64,000 nt of DNA from Streptomyces zagrosensis (GTDB lineage: Bacteria; Actinomycetota; Actinomycetes; Streptomycetales; Streptomycetaceae): NCBI RefSeq assembly GCF_014203645.1, contig NZ_JACHJL010000015.1, forward strand, positions 1 to 64,000, read 5' to 3'. Positions 24,636 to 33,316 of the stretch are shown here, piece by piece (the stretch's first letter is position 1; each line of letters begins with the position of its first letter). Both the position numbers and the translations under genes were made by a program. The notes beneath the pieces were generated by a model. That model searched no databases and was not told the origin of the DNA. It was given only the letters and a program-made list of their open reading frames with translations.

Positions 24636-25975
24636 CGGCGGCGGCCGTCCCGGGTGTTGAGCTCGGTGGGGAAGGCCGCGACGCCGAACGCGGGCGGCAC
24701 CGCCTCGTTCGCCAACCGCAGCCGCTCCGCGACCCGCTCGGGCATCGGACCGTAGCCGAACCGGCCGCGTACCACCCGGTCCGCGCTCATCGGGTCGGCC
24801 TCGAAGCGGCAGACGGTGGTGATCCGGTAATCCTCGTGGCCGTGGGAGTCGAGCAGCGCGATCTCACTCACTCGGCGGGAGCCGTCCGCGTTCCGTACGA
24901 GTTGCACGATGCAGTCCACCGCGCTGTTGATCTGGTCGTGCAGTGCCTCGTACGGGATGGACACATCGGACATCGACGCGAGCGTCTGGAGCCGCATCAG
25001 CGCGTCCTCGGCGCTGTTGGCGTGCACGGTGGCGAGCGAGCCGTCGTGTCCGGTGGACATGGCCTGGAGCATGTCCAGCGTCTCGCCGCCTCGTACCTCG
25101 CCGACGATGATGCGATCGGGACGCATGCGCAGGGAGTTACGCACCAGGTCGCGGATGGTGATCTGGCCGTTGCCCTCCACGTTGGGTGGCCGGGACTCCA
25201 GCCGGATCACGTGCGACTGCTGGAGTTGGAGTTCGGCGGCGTCCTCGACGGTGATGATGCGCTCGCCGTCCGGGATCAGCCCGGACAACGCGTTGAGCAG
25301 CGTCGTCTTTCCGGAGCCGGTGGGTCCGGAGACCACCACGTTGAACTTGGCCCGTACCAGCGCCGCGAGCAGCATCAACATCTGCTCGTCGAGCGTGCCC
25401 ATGGTGATCAGCTCGTGCAGGGTGTAGGCGCGGGGGAAGCGGCGGATGGTGAGCGTGGCGCCGTCGAGAGCGAGTGGCGGAATGATGACGTTGACCCGCT
25501 CCCCGGACGGCAGCCGGGCGTCCACCATCGGGTTCGACTCGTCAACGCGGCGGTTGACCGTGGACACGATGCGCTCGATGGTCTGCATCAACTGCTCGTG
25601 CGAGGCGAACCGTACCGGCACCTGCTCGACCCGGCCCGCGCGCTCCACGAAGATCTGGTCAGGACCGTTGACCATGATTTCGGTGATGGAGGCGTCTTCG
25701 AGAAGCGGTTCGAGTACGCCAAGGCCCAGCGCCTCGTCCACCACCCGGCGAATGAGCTGCGCGCGCTCGGCGGTGGACAGCACCGGGCCCTCGCGGCTGA
25801 TGATGTGTCCGAGGACGCGTTCGAGCCGGGAGCGCCGCTCGGCCGCCGCGAGCGCGGACATCTCCGCGAGGTCGATCTCCTCCAGCAACTTGGTGCGGTA
25901 ACTGGTGACCAGGTGGCCGTTCTCCCGGTGCTCACCGGACGGCTCGGGTGCCGCGATGCGCGCCCGCAGGCTCAT
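24632..25975 (-). CDS. tadA: TadA/CpaF-type pilus assembly ATPase
   Basis: 447 residues from ATG with GGAGC upstream. Walker A is VVVSGPTGSGKTTLLNALSG (about 214-233). The Asp box ITVEDAAELQL and Walker B RIIVGEVRGGETLDM (about 288-302) are followed by the His box SLATVHANSAEDALMRL. The N-terminal domain contains EIMVNGPDQIFVERAGR, diagnostic of the CpaF/TadA branch. This hexameric cytoplasmic ATPase drives Flp pilus extension. It lies in the leftward operon after the TadE-like gene, with 60 bp spacing. Confidence 0.96.
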   Translation of the reverse strand: MSLRARIAAPEPSGEHRENGHLVTSYRTKLLEEIDLAEMSALAAAERRSRLERVLGHIISREGPVLSTAERAQLIRRVVDEALGLGVLEPLLEDASITEIMVNGPDQIFVERAGRVEQVPVRFASHEQLMQTIERIVSTVNRRVDESNPMVDARLPSGERVNVIIPPLALDGATLTIRRFPRAYTLHELITMGTLDEQMLMLLAALVRAKFNVVVSGPTGSGKTTLLNALSGLIPDGERIITVEDAAELQLQQSHVIRLESRPPNVEGNGQITIRDLVRNSLRMRPDRIIVGEVRGGETLDMLQAMSTGHDGSLATVHANSAEDALMRLQTLASMSDVSIPYEALHDQINSAVDCIVQLVRNADGSRRVSEIALLDSHGHEDYRITTVCRFEADPMSADRVVRGRFGYGPMPERVAERLRLANEAVPPAFGVAAFPTELNTRDGRRR

Positions 25976-26035
25976 GGGGTGCTCCGTACGTTGTGGGGCG
26001 GCAGGGCCGGTTGAACGGCACTCGGTACGGTTCGC

Positions 26036-26464
26036 TTACTCATCGCCGGTCTCCGGTCGCCGCATCGTCGCGCTGCGTCGGGCGTCGCCGAAGCTCACGC
26101 CCGGGATGACCGAAGGGATCTCAATGCTGGCGGTGGCGTGCGCCTCGTCGCCCGCACTCACCGAGATGTCCGCACCGTCCGCGAGCCAACCACTGATCGA
26201 TGCCTGGCCCGCGCTTTCCGGGCTGGTCTTGGGGTCGTCTGCGGTGGCCGTACGCGCCGCCGCGCGGGCCGCCGTGCCCGCCTGCTGCACGGTGTACGCG
26301 GCGATCCCCAACTGCACCACCGAGAGCGCGACAGCGAGCAGGATCGGCAGGAACCCGAGGAACTCGATGGCCATCGACCCGGCGTCCCGCCGCCTGCCCC
26401 TACTTTTCGTACGTCCGCCAGAGGTTTTCCCGTCGCTGCCGAAGGCGCTCCTGCCGCTGCGCAT
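26036..26464 (-). CDS. tadE: TadE-like pseudopilin / pilus assembly protein
   Basis: 142 residues from ATG with GGAGGAG upstream. After a basic, Ser/Gly-rich head comes DAGSMAIEFLGFLPILLAVALSVVQLG, the TadE motif with Glu in the hydrophobic N-terminal helix, then YTVQQAGTAARAAARTA. The polar C-terminus is beta-rich. It starts 3 bp after the stop of the fused CpaE-TadE gene, so they are coupled. Probably processed by the prepilin peptidase and incorporated as a minor subunit. Confidence 0.87.
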   Translation of the reverse strand: MRSGRSAFGSDGKTSGGRTKSRGRRRDAGSMAIEFLGFLPILLAVALSVVQLGIAAYTVQQAGTAARAAARTATADDPKTSPESAGQASISGWLADGADISVSAGDEAHATASIEIPSVIPGVSFGDARRSATMRRPETGDE

Positions 26465-26467
26465 CGC

Positions 26468-28351
26468 TCACTCCTCCTCCGCCGCGCCCGCCGTACCGGT
26501 GACGGTCCAGGGGAAGTCCCCCGCGCCGGGGAAGAGCACCGGGACCTTGATCCTGACCGTGGCCCTCACCACACCGCCCGCCGTGGGGCAGGAAATCGAC
26601 GCGTCGCCCCGCCAGGCGTCCGGCAGGTCCTGTAGCGCCGCTTCCTCGCACGCGGCGGCTCCTCCGGTGTCGGTCGCGGTGGCCGCGCGGGCGCCTCGGT
26701 CGGCCGAGTTGCCGGCGAGCGAGTAGGTGTAGCCGATGAGGACGCACTGCCAAAGCACGACGAGCACGATGAGGATGAGCGGCACCATGCCGAGGAACTC
26801 GATCGTCACCTGACCCCGGTCGCCCCCACCGCGCTTACGGAATCTGCTGGTTGGTACCTGTGTCAGCGCATCGGGCCCGGTGCCGCCCGGGTCCCCACCG
26901 CCCTGCTGCGGGGACCCGGGCGGCCCTATGTGACCCACGCCGCCGCCCGCGCCCTCGGCTCCACCCGGTCCAAGGCCCGCCCGGCCGCCCGTACCGTAGC
27001 CGCCCGTACCGTGGCCGCCGGCCCCGCCGGATGGCTGCCCCGTGCTCGTATCGGCGCCGGCGCGTCCGCCCGTACCGCTGCCGCCCCCGAGGGCACGGCG
27101 GCGGCGCAGCCCGGAGACCGAGCGGTCCGCGTGGCTGCCTCGGCCGCCGCGCTGCGGCGGGCCGGCCGCCGCCGGCGAGCCCTCGATCAGGCCGATCTCA
27201 CCGGCGAGGGCCCATAGCGCCTGCCGGATCGTGGACTTGGAGTCGAGGTCCTGCATCCGGCCGGAGTCGATGGCGGGTTGGAGTTCCTTGTAGGCGGCGG
27301 GCACCGTGGTGCGCGCGGTTTTGGTGCCGGTCGCCCGCTCGACCAGGGAGGGTTGGATTTCGCCGCTGCGCGTGTACCGGTTGACGACTGTCGTCGTCTC
27401 CTCCGCCTTGCGGATCTGTAGCCGGTCCCACAGCCGCACCATCCGCTTGGCGGCCCGCACCGTGACCACGTCCGGCGTGGTGATGAGGAGTGCGAGGTCC
27501 GCCGTCTCGATGGCGACGGTGTTCGCGGCGGACATCTGGGTGCCGCAGTCGATGATGACCAGGTCGTATCGGGCCCGCAGGGCGGCAATGGCCTGCCGCG
27601 ACACCAGATCGGTGACCTCCTCACCCCGCTCCCCCTCACCCGGCGCGAGCAGCAGCCCGAGCCCGCTGGGGTGGGGGAACACCGCTTCCTGAAGCACCCG
27701 CGGGGTGATGTCACTGATCTGGGCCAGGTCGGCGATGGAGCGCCGAAACTGCACGTCCAGATACGAGGCCACATCGCCGGCCTGTAGGTCCATATCGACC
27801 AGGACGACGCCCTGCCCGGCGGCCCGCGCGGCGAGCGCGAGTTGCACGGCCGTGAGCGTCGTACCGACGCCGCCCTTGGCACCAGCGACGGCCACCAGCC
27901 TGCCGCCTGGTCCGGGAGTCAGCGCCGCGCTCGCGCCGCCGAGGTGGCGTCGTACGCCCATCGCCCACTGGGCGGCGGCCTGGGTGCGGGTCGCGAGTTC
28001 GTCGTAGGACGGCGGCAGCGCGCAGATGCCCCTGGCGCCCGCGTCCATCGCCGCCGAGTACAGCGCGGGCCCCGCATCCGCGGTCACCAGGACGACACCG
28101 ACCGCGGGGAAGCGCAGGGCGATCTCCCTGACCACCTCCAGGGCCGGTAGCGGGCCGATCCGCTCATAGACCAGGACGACCTCGGGCAGTTCCTCGATCG
28201 AAGCGCCCGCGAGCGTGGCCAGCGTGTCGAGCAGCGCGGTCGAGTCGCCGAGCGCGGGGAAGGGCTCGACGCCTGGCAGTTGGCTGAGCAGCCCGCTCAG
28301 GGATCTGGCCAGATCCACGTCGCCGACCGTTGGGAGAATTCTGATCGTCAT
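26468..28351 (-). CDS. CpaE-like MinD/ParA ATPase fused to a C-terminal TadE-like domain
   Basis: 627 residues from ATG with GGAGG upstream. Residues 1-135 form a receiver-like domain (VLVYERIGPLPALEVVREIA). Residues ~148-400 are a MinD-like ATPase with deviant Walker A VAGAKGGVGTTLTAVQLALA and DMDLQAGDVASYLDVQFRRS, the CpaE pattern. A long Gly-rich linker (~400-500) follows. The C-terminal ~120 residues are a TadE domain: RGQVTIEFLGMVPLILIVLV. CpaE localises Tad machinery; a pseudopilin joined to it puts a cytoplasmic ATPase and an exported segment in one chain. No frameshift is visible at the junction. Either this is a genuine fusion or an internal start within the linker yields a separate TadE protein. 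Confidence 0.85.
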   Translation of the reverse strand: MTIRILPTVGDVDLARSLSGLLSQLPGVEPFPALGDSTALLDTLATLAGASIEELPEVVLVYERIGPLPALEVVREIALRFPAVGVVLVTADAGPALYSAAMDAGARGICALPPSYDELATRTQAAAQWAMGVRRHLGGASAALTPGPGGRLVAVAGAKGGVGTTLTAVQLALAARAAGQGVVLVDMDLQAGDVASYLDVQFRRSIADLAQISDITPRVLQEAVFPHPSGLGLLLAPGEGERGEEVTDLVSRQAIAALRARYDLVIIDCGTQMSAANTVAIETADLALLITTPDVVTVRAAKRMVRLWDRLQIRKAEETTTVVNRYTRSGEIQPSLVERATGTKTARTTVPAAYKELQPAIDSGRMQDLDSKSTIRQALWALAGEIGLIEGSPAAAGPPQRGGRGSHADRSVSGLRRRRALGGGSGTGGRAGADTSTGQPSGGAGGHGTGGYGTGGRAGLGPGGAEGAGGGVGHIGPPGSPQQGGGDPGGTGPDALTQVPTSRFRKRGGGDRGQVTIEFLGMVPLILIVLVVLWQCVLIGYTYSLAGNSADRGARAATATDTGGAAACEEAALQDLPDAWRGDASISCPTAGGVVRATVRIKVPVLFPGAGDFPWTVTGTAGAAEEE

Positions 28352-28381
28352 CCAGCCACCGCCTCCAACTTCTGCTGGCTC

Positions 28382-29095
28382 CTACTGGTCGCCGTCGAGG
28401 GTGTAGGTGCGGTCGCCCGGCGCGATGTCCGGTTCGCTGCCGGGCGCGATGAGGGCGAGCCGTACGTGCGAGGCGAAGGACTCCGCGTACGCGACGCGCT
28501 GCGTGTCCCCGGTGTCCAGGGCGAAGGTGATCGGCACGGCCTCGGTCTCGCGGCGCCGGCGGTCCCTGTCGTCATCGTTTGGCTCCAGCGCGGTCAGCTT
28601 GCCGACGTCGATGACGCGGGCACCGGAAACGATCACCTTCGAGACCGGTTTGGCACCCTCCCGCTCGCCGTCGAAGGTGGCGTAAATGTTGACCCGCGCG
28701 CCCGGGTTGATCTTTCCGGCTACGCCGGTGGCCGCGTCGATCATGATGGCGATCTCCTGCTGTCCGGGCTTGAGCGCGGGCCGCTCCACGATCATGTCTG
28801 CCTGGAGCAGCGAGCCCTTGCGTAGCGGGGTGACGGCTATCTTGCCGCGCACATCACCCAAATCGGTGACGGCGGTGTCCGGGAGCCAGCGCTCTGGCAT
28901 CGAGATCTTCTCGAACGAGCCGGAATCCAGCGCCTGATAGGCCGGTACGTTCGACTTGAGGCGGTACGCCGTGGTCTCGGGGCCGACCTTGGACTCCACG
29001 TCGTTGATGACGGAGAGCACTCCGATGAACGCACCGACGGCGCACAGGACCGACAGGACCAGGAGGATGACTCCGCGGCGCTGGCGTGAATTCAT
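28382..29095 (-). CDS. cpaB: CpaB/RcpC-like SAF-domain pilus protein
   Basis: 237 residues. An N-terminal signal anchor (RRGVILLVLSVLCAVGAFIGVLSVI) precedes an SAF-like region with TPLRKGSLLQADMIVERPAL and GQQEIAIMIDAATGVAGKINPGARVNIYATF, the RcpC/CpaB family pattern. In Tad systems of diderms the protein supports pilus assembly in the periplasm; here it would be extracytoplasmic and membrane anchored. It is placed 30 bp upstream of the CpaE fusion gene in the same operon. Confidence 0.88.
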   Translation of the reverse strand: MNSRQRRGVILLVLSVLCAVGAFIGVLSVINDVESKVGPETTAYRLKSNVPAYQALDSGSFEKISMPERWLPDTAVTDLGDVRGKIAVTPLRKGSLLQADMIVERPALKPGQQEIAIMIDAATGVAGKINPGARVNIYATFDGEREGAKPVSKVIVSGARVIDVGKLTALEPNDDDRDRRRRETEAVPITFALDTGDTQRVAYAESFASHVRLALIAPGSEPDIAPGDRTYTLDGDQ

Positions 29096-29246
29096 GAAGA
29101 CCTGGGACCTCGTTCAGGGGACGGGAACGGGAACGTGCGGACGGGGACATGAGGGCGGGAACGTGCCGGCGCAGGCGCAGGCGCACGCGGCAGACGGTGG
29201 TGCGGCGCAGGCGGGCCGATGCGTATCCGAAAGCCGCATACGTGGC

Positions 29247-29276
29247 TGTCAGGTACGCGGCTGTCAGGTACGCGGC
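29247..29276. repeat. 15-bp tandem repeat directly after a stop codon
   Basis: Two exact copies of TGTCAGGTACGCGGC (plus strand), with a degenerate third copy to the left. The array abuts the stop codon of the leftward gene ending at 29277, and its unit resembles the last codons of that gene. Confidence 0.75.
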
Positions 29277-30149
29277 TCAACGCGCGGCCAGGGCGGGTCG
29301 GATCGGCGCGGTCAGCGCGCGGGGCTCGTCGTCGCGCAGCAGGGGGGCCGAGCAGAAGGCGCACCGGTCACCGATGAGTTCGAGCCCGCACCAGTGGCAT
29401 TCCTCTCTCCTTACGGAGGCGACGAGTTGGTAGAGGACCGAGGGGTCGGGGATGGCCGCCGCGAACTCGGTGACCCGCGGGGTTCCCCACCAACGGGCCG
29501 ACTCGGTGGGCAGCGGCACTTCCTGCACGCCGTGTACGCGCCAGGCGGTCGCCAGGGTGCTGGTGGCCCACTCCGCGTGTGCCTGGCCCCGGGCGATGGT
29601 GAGGTGGGTGGCGAAGCCGGGGCCGGGCGGGTCGGCGTCGCGGCCGACGACCACCAGCTGCGGTGTCGGGTGGACGAGCACCCCGAACTGGGTGCCCGGC
29701 ACCCAGGACCGCAGATGGGCGCCCATGCTGACCGGGACCTTTTCCAGCCGGGTGACGCTGCTGAGTTGGGCCCCCGCGTAGACGTAGTGCATCAGCAGCC
29801 GGGCGGCGCAGGCCAGCACGCCGGGGCTGAAGTCGGCCACGGAGAGCTGCCGTAACTGGCGGGCCAACACGGCGACGGCCAGCGGCGGGAGATCGAGCGG
29901 GACGAGCGCGATTCGATCGCTTTCCAACACCGCTCGTACGGTGTGCAGTCGGCGGATCAGGGCGGGTGGCGATGCCGCCGGATAGAGCGCTACGAGATAA
30001 CCCTGCTGGTCAAGGAGGGCGGCGGCGTCACCGATGGCCGCTTCGAGTGGCTGGCTGCCGGGGTGTTTGAAGACCACGGCGGACGGCGTCTGCCCATCGG
30101 GAGGTGGCAGCACCAACTCGGGGCTGGTGACGGCAATCGCGGTGGTCAC
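29277..30149 (-). CDS. Zinc-ribbon protein of unknown function at head of Tad operon
   Basis: 290 residues from GTG with GGGAGC upstream. Most of the protein has no domain I recognise; it contains VALVPLDLPPLAVAVLARQL and a WVPGTQFGVLVHPTPQLVVV segment. The C-terminal ~50 residues carry a four-cysteine ribbon: ECHWCGLELIGDRCAFCSAP. It lies upstream of cpaB in the same direction, about 180 bp apart, so an accessory or regulatory role in pilus formation is a context-based guess. It is divergent from the chitinase gene. Confidence 0.7.
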   Translation of the reverse strand: MTTAIAVTSPELVLPPPDGQTPSAVVFKHPGSQPLEAAIGDAAALLDQQGYLVALYPAASPPALIRRLHTVRAVLESDRIALVPLDLPPLAVAVLARQLRQLSVADFSPGVLACAARLLMHYVYAGAQLSSVTRLEKVPVSMGAHLRSWVPGTQFGVLVHPTPQLVVVGRDADPPGPGFATHLTIARGQAHAEWATSTLATAWRVHGVQEVPLPTESARWWGTPRVTEFAAAIPDPSVLYQLVASVRREECHWCGLELIGDRCAFCSAPLLRDDEPRALTAPIRPALAAR

Positions 30150-30552
30150 GTCAGCTCCCGTCCACTCCGGGCCCCCACCCATCCACTTCGGCTACCGCTT
30201 CCCGGCGCCTCGGCCACCGCTTTTTGGCGCGGCGCGTTCGTCACGGTCTGACACCGTCTGCTTCTTCCCCGTACAGATGCCTCAGCACTTTATCCACGAA
30301 TGCGGCGGCTGAGAACAGTTCACCGGGGTTATCGAGGGGCTTGGCATCGGGAGTTCACGCGGGGCCGCCGTGGGCGTCATGGATCGGCCGTGCCCGGGTG
30401 CTGGCTTTCTCGTGCCGCTCCGTGCACGATGGCGCACCCTTCGAGGTCTTCGCGCGCACCCTTGACAATGGTATTGGTCTGGACCAGTCTCACGCCCAAC
30501 GGTGGCCACCGTCCCAAGCCCCTCCTCCCACACTTTCCCCACGGAGGCAGTC
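30150..30552. other. Divergent intergenic region upstream of chitinase
   Basis: About 400 bp containing the chitinase promoter and dre-like operator near its right end (30462-30490). The rest shows no gene. Confidence 0.6.
30462..30490 (+). promoter_or_regulatory. Chitinase promoter -35 with overlapping dre-like (DasR) operator
   Basis: TTGACA at 30462-30467, and at 30473-30488 the near-perfect palindrome ATTGGTCTGGACCAGT. This matches the known DasR responsive element (ACTGGTCTAGACCACT type), which represses chitin and N-acetylglucosamine genes in streptomycetes. A weak -10 (CAGTCT, 30485-30490) would follow 17 bp after the -35, so the operator would cover the spacer. Functional assignment rests on sequence match and gene content. 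Confidence 0.85.
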
Positions 30553-32283
30553 GTGGACCGTGCACTACGCAGCAGGTACGCCAGAGGCAGGCGATGGCCC
30601 ACCGGCCGCGGGCTGATGACCCGGGGGCTGGCGACGGCAGCCGCGTCCGCCCTCACCGCCACAGCGCTCGTCGCTATCGGCGGCGGCAGCGCCCAGGCCG
30701 CCGCCGAACCCAACCTCGTACAGAATCCCGGCTTCGAGACCGGGATCAGCGGCTGGACCTGTTCGGGCGGCAGTGGCAGCGCCGCCGCCAGCCCCGTACA
30801 CGGCGGAGCCGCCGCGCTCAAGGCGACTCCGGCCGGTTCGGACCACGCCAAGTGTTCGCAGACCGTGAGCGTCAAGCCGAACTCCGCCTACAAGCTGAGC
30901 GCCTGGGTGCAGGGCGGTTACGTATATCTGGGCGCGAGCGGCACCGGCACCACGGACGTCTCGACGTGGAGCCCAGCGGCGACCGACTGGAAGCAGCTCA
31001 ACACCAGCTTCAACACCGGCCCCAGCACCACCTCGGTGACCGTCTACACGCACGGCTGGTACGGGCAGCCCGCCTACCACGCCGACGACCTGACCCTCAC
31101 CGGGCCCGGCGGCGACATCCCCGGTGACGAGGTGCCCGCGACACCTGCCGGGCTGGCCCCATCGGCGCCCACCTCCTCGTCCGTCACCCTGAGCTGGAAC
31201 CCGGTAAAGGGGGCAACCGGCTACAACGTTTACCAAAACGGCAGCAAGGTGCAAGCCGTGAACGGGACATCGGCCACGGTGACCGGTCTTACGCCCGCCA
31301 CCTCGTACCAGTTCCAGGTCACCGCGACGAACGCCGCCGGTGAGTCGGCCAAGTCGGCCACGGTCACCGGCACCACGACCGCGGGCGGCGGGGACGGCGG
31401 CAAGGTGCCCAAGCACGCGGTCACCGGCTACTGGCAGAACTTCAACAACGGCGCAACCGTGCAGAAGATCAGCGACGTGCAGAACCAGTACGACATCATC
31501 GCGGTCGCCTTCGCCAATGCGACGGGTGCGCCAGGCACGGTGGACTTTGCGGTCGATCCGGCGCTGAACTACAGCGAGGCCCAGTTCAAGGCGGACGTGC
31601 GGGCCAAGCAGGCGGCGGGCAAGTCCGTCATCCTGTCGGTCGGCGGAGAGCTGGGCACCGTCGCCGTGAACAGCCCGACCGCGGCGACCAACTTCGCCAA
31701 CAGCGTGTACGCGCAGATGCAGGAATTCGGCTTCGACGGCGTGGACATTGACCTGGAGAACGGGATCAACGCCACGTACATGACGCAGGCGCTGCGCGCC
31801 CTGTCGGCAAAGGCGGGCCCGAATCTGGTCATCACGATGGCACCCCAGACCCTGGACATGCAGTCCACCTCCAGTGGCTACTTCCAGACCGCGCTGAACA
31901 TCAAGGACATCCTGACCGTCGTCAACACCCAGTTCTACAACAGCGGTTCCATGCTGGGCTGTGACGGCAACGTCTACTCCCAGGGCTCGGTGGACTTCCT
32001 CACCGGACTCGCCTGCATCCAGCTCCAGGGCGGCCTCAAGCCCTCCCAGGTCGGCCTCGGCCTGCCGGCTTCCACGCGTGGCGCTGGCAGCGGTTATGTG
32101 TCGCCGACCATCGTCAACAACGCGCTCGACTGCCTGACCAAGGGCACGAACTGCGGGCGCTTCAAGCCGTCCACCACCTACCCGGACCTGCGGGGCGCGA
32201 TGACCTGGTCCACCAACTGGGACGCCAGCGCCGGCAACGCCTGGTCCAACGCGGTCGGCCCGCACGTGCACGGCCTTCCGTAA
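30553..32283 (+). CDS. Secreted GH18 chitinase with CBM and Fn3 domains
   Basis: 576 residues from GTG after ACGGAGG. A Tat-like or Sec signal with twin arginines (RGRRWPTGRG...ALTATALVAIGGGSAQAAA) is followed by a carbohydrate-binding module (about 50-185, NLVQNPGFETGISGWTCSG), an Fn3 domain (about 195-278, LSWNPVKGATGYNVYQNG) and a GH18 catalytic domain (about 285-576). The catalytic motif FDGVDIDLE lies at about 394-402, with E402 as acid/base. It hydrolyses chitin outside the cell. A DasR-type operator in the promoter fits induction by chitin breakdown products. A long hairpin terminator follows at 32456-32503. Confidence 0.95.
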   Translation: MDRALRSRYARGRRWPTGRGLMTRGLATAAASALTATALVAIGGGSAQAAAEPNLVQNPGFETGISGWTCSGGSGSAAASPVHGGAAALKATPAGSDHAKCSQTVSVKPNSAYKLSAWVQGGYVYLGASGTGTTDVSTWSPAATDWKQLNTSFNTGPSTTSVTVYTHGWYGQPAYHADDLTLTGPGGDIPGDEVPATPAGLAPSAPTSSSVTLSWNPVKGATGYNVYQNGSKVQAVNGTSATVTGLTPATSYQFQVTATNAAGESAKSATVTGTTTAGGGDGGKVPKHAVTGYWQNFNNGATVQKISDVQNQYDIIAVAFANATGAPGTVDFAVDPALNYSEAQFKADVRAKQAAGKSVILSVGGELGTVAVNSPTAATNFANSVYAQMQEFGFDGVDIDLENGINATYMTQALRALSAKAGPNLVITMAPQTLDMQSTSSGYFQTALNIKDILTVVNTQFYNSGSMLGCDGNVYSQGSVDFLTGLACIQLQGGLKPSQVGLGLPASTRGAGSGYVSPTIVNNALDCLTKGTNCGRFKPSTTYPDLRGAMTWSTNWDASAGNAWSNAVGPHVHGLP

Positions 32284-32590
32284 CACCGCCTGACTGGCCG
32301 GCTGGCTCGCCGAATTGGCTAGCTGGCGTGGCTGGCTTGGCCGGCGTGGCTGGCTTGGCTGGCTGAGGCTCGATCGTTCGGGCGCCGTTCCCCAGCGGTG
32401 CCTCTCCTCGGCGGCGCCACGCCGCACGGACCGCACACCGTGCGGCGTCCGCCCCCCACTGGCCGTGCCGCCCGCCATCCGTGGCGGGTGGCACGGCCAG
32501 TGGCTTGATCGGCGTACGCGATAGGGGAACCGGGGCCGGCGGCGGTCCACCGGCCTGGCTCACGGCCCGAAAACGCGGTTGCTGACCAGC
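32284..32590. other. Intergenic region with short repeats and terminator
   Basis: Immediately after the chitinase stop are imperfect GGCTGGCTTGGC repeats, including two 18-bp units at about 32332-32367. They are followed by the terminator at 32456-32503. No gene. Confidence 0.55.
32456..32503. terminator. Very long hairpin terminator between convergent genes
   Basis: A 22-bp stem with a single G-T wobble and TCCG loop; the left arm starts CCACTGGCCGTGCC and the right arm ends GGCACGGCCAGTGG. It serves the chitinase and probably the convergent hydrolase-like gene. Confidence 0.9.
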
Positions 32591-33316
32591 TCACTCCGTT
32601 ATGGGCAGGCACTCGGCGAGCAGGTCGACGATGTCGCGCCAGGCGCGCTGCGCGTGCTGTGGGTGGTAGCCGACGCCGGGGACCGTGGGGTGGTCGACCG
32701 TCGGGTGGTGGAAGGCGTGCAAGGCGCCGCCGTAGACCGTGAGGCGCCAGTCACGCCCCGCGGCCTGCATCTCGGCGGTGAACGCGTCCCGCTGCGCGGG
32801 CGACATGATCGGGTCTTCCGACCCGACCCCGGCCCACACCGGGCAGCGAATGCGAGCCGCCTCGCCCGGTCGGCCCGTGGTAGTTGCGTTGACTGTCCCG
32901 ATCGCGCGCAGGTTGACGCCCTCGCGCCCGAGCTCCAGCGCGATGGCGCCCCCGGTGCCGTAGCCGATGGCGGCGATCCTGTCCGGGTCGGTCCGCGGTT
33001 CGGCGCGCAACACGTCGAGCGCCGCGTGGCCGATTGCGCGCATCCGGTCGGGGTCGGCGAGCAGCGGCATGCAACGGGCCAGCATCTCCTCGGGGTCACT
33101 CAAATAGCGCCCGCCGTGAAGGTCGAAGGCCAGCGCTACGTATCCCAGCTCGGCGAGAGCATCGGCCCGGCGGCGCTCAACGTCGCTGAGCCCCGTACCC
33201 TCTGGTCCGAGCAGCACCGCGGGCCGGCGGCCGACACCGGCCGGGAGCGCGAGGTGCGCGGTCATCGTCAGACCATCGGCCGGGTACTCGACCGTGCGCG
33301 TGGTAACCGTCGTCAT
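32591..33316 (-). CDS. Dienelactone-hydrolase-fold protein lacking the usual nucleophile
   Basis: 241 residues from ATG at 33316. The alpha/beta-hydrolase pattern is clear: RPAVLLGPEGTGLSDVERRR, GYVALAFDLHGGRYL, VWAGVGSEDPIM (acid), GGALHAFHHP (His). The nucleophile elbow, normally GYCFGG or GxSxG, is GYGTGG at about 118-123, so Cys/Ser is replaced by Gly. Either the residue is contributed elsewhere or the protein is non-hydrolytic. The domain is otherwise full length with no frameshift. Confidence 0.85.
   Translation of the reverse strand: MTTVTTRTVEYPADGLTMTAHLALPAGVGRRPAVLLGPEGTGLSDVERRRADALAELGYVALAFDLHGGRYLSDPEEMLARCMPLLADPDRMRAIGHAALDVLRAEPRTDPDRIAAIGYGTGGAIALELGREGVNLRAIGTVNATTTGRPGEAARIRCPVWAGVGSEDPIMSPAQRDAFTAEMQAAGRDWRLTVYGGALHAFHHPTVDHPTVPGVGYHPQHAQRAWRDIVDLLAECLPITE

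Noticed and set aside
30565..32550. Long antisense open frame opposite the chitinase gene
   Set aside because: High-GC shadow frame; the sense strand has clear GH18, Fn3 and CBM domains and third-position GC bias.
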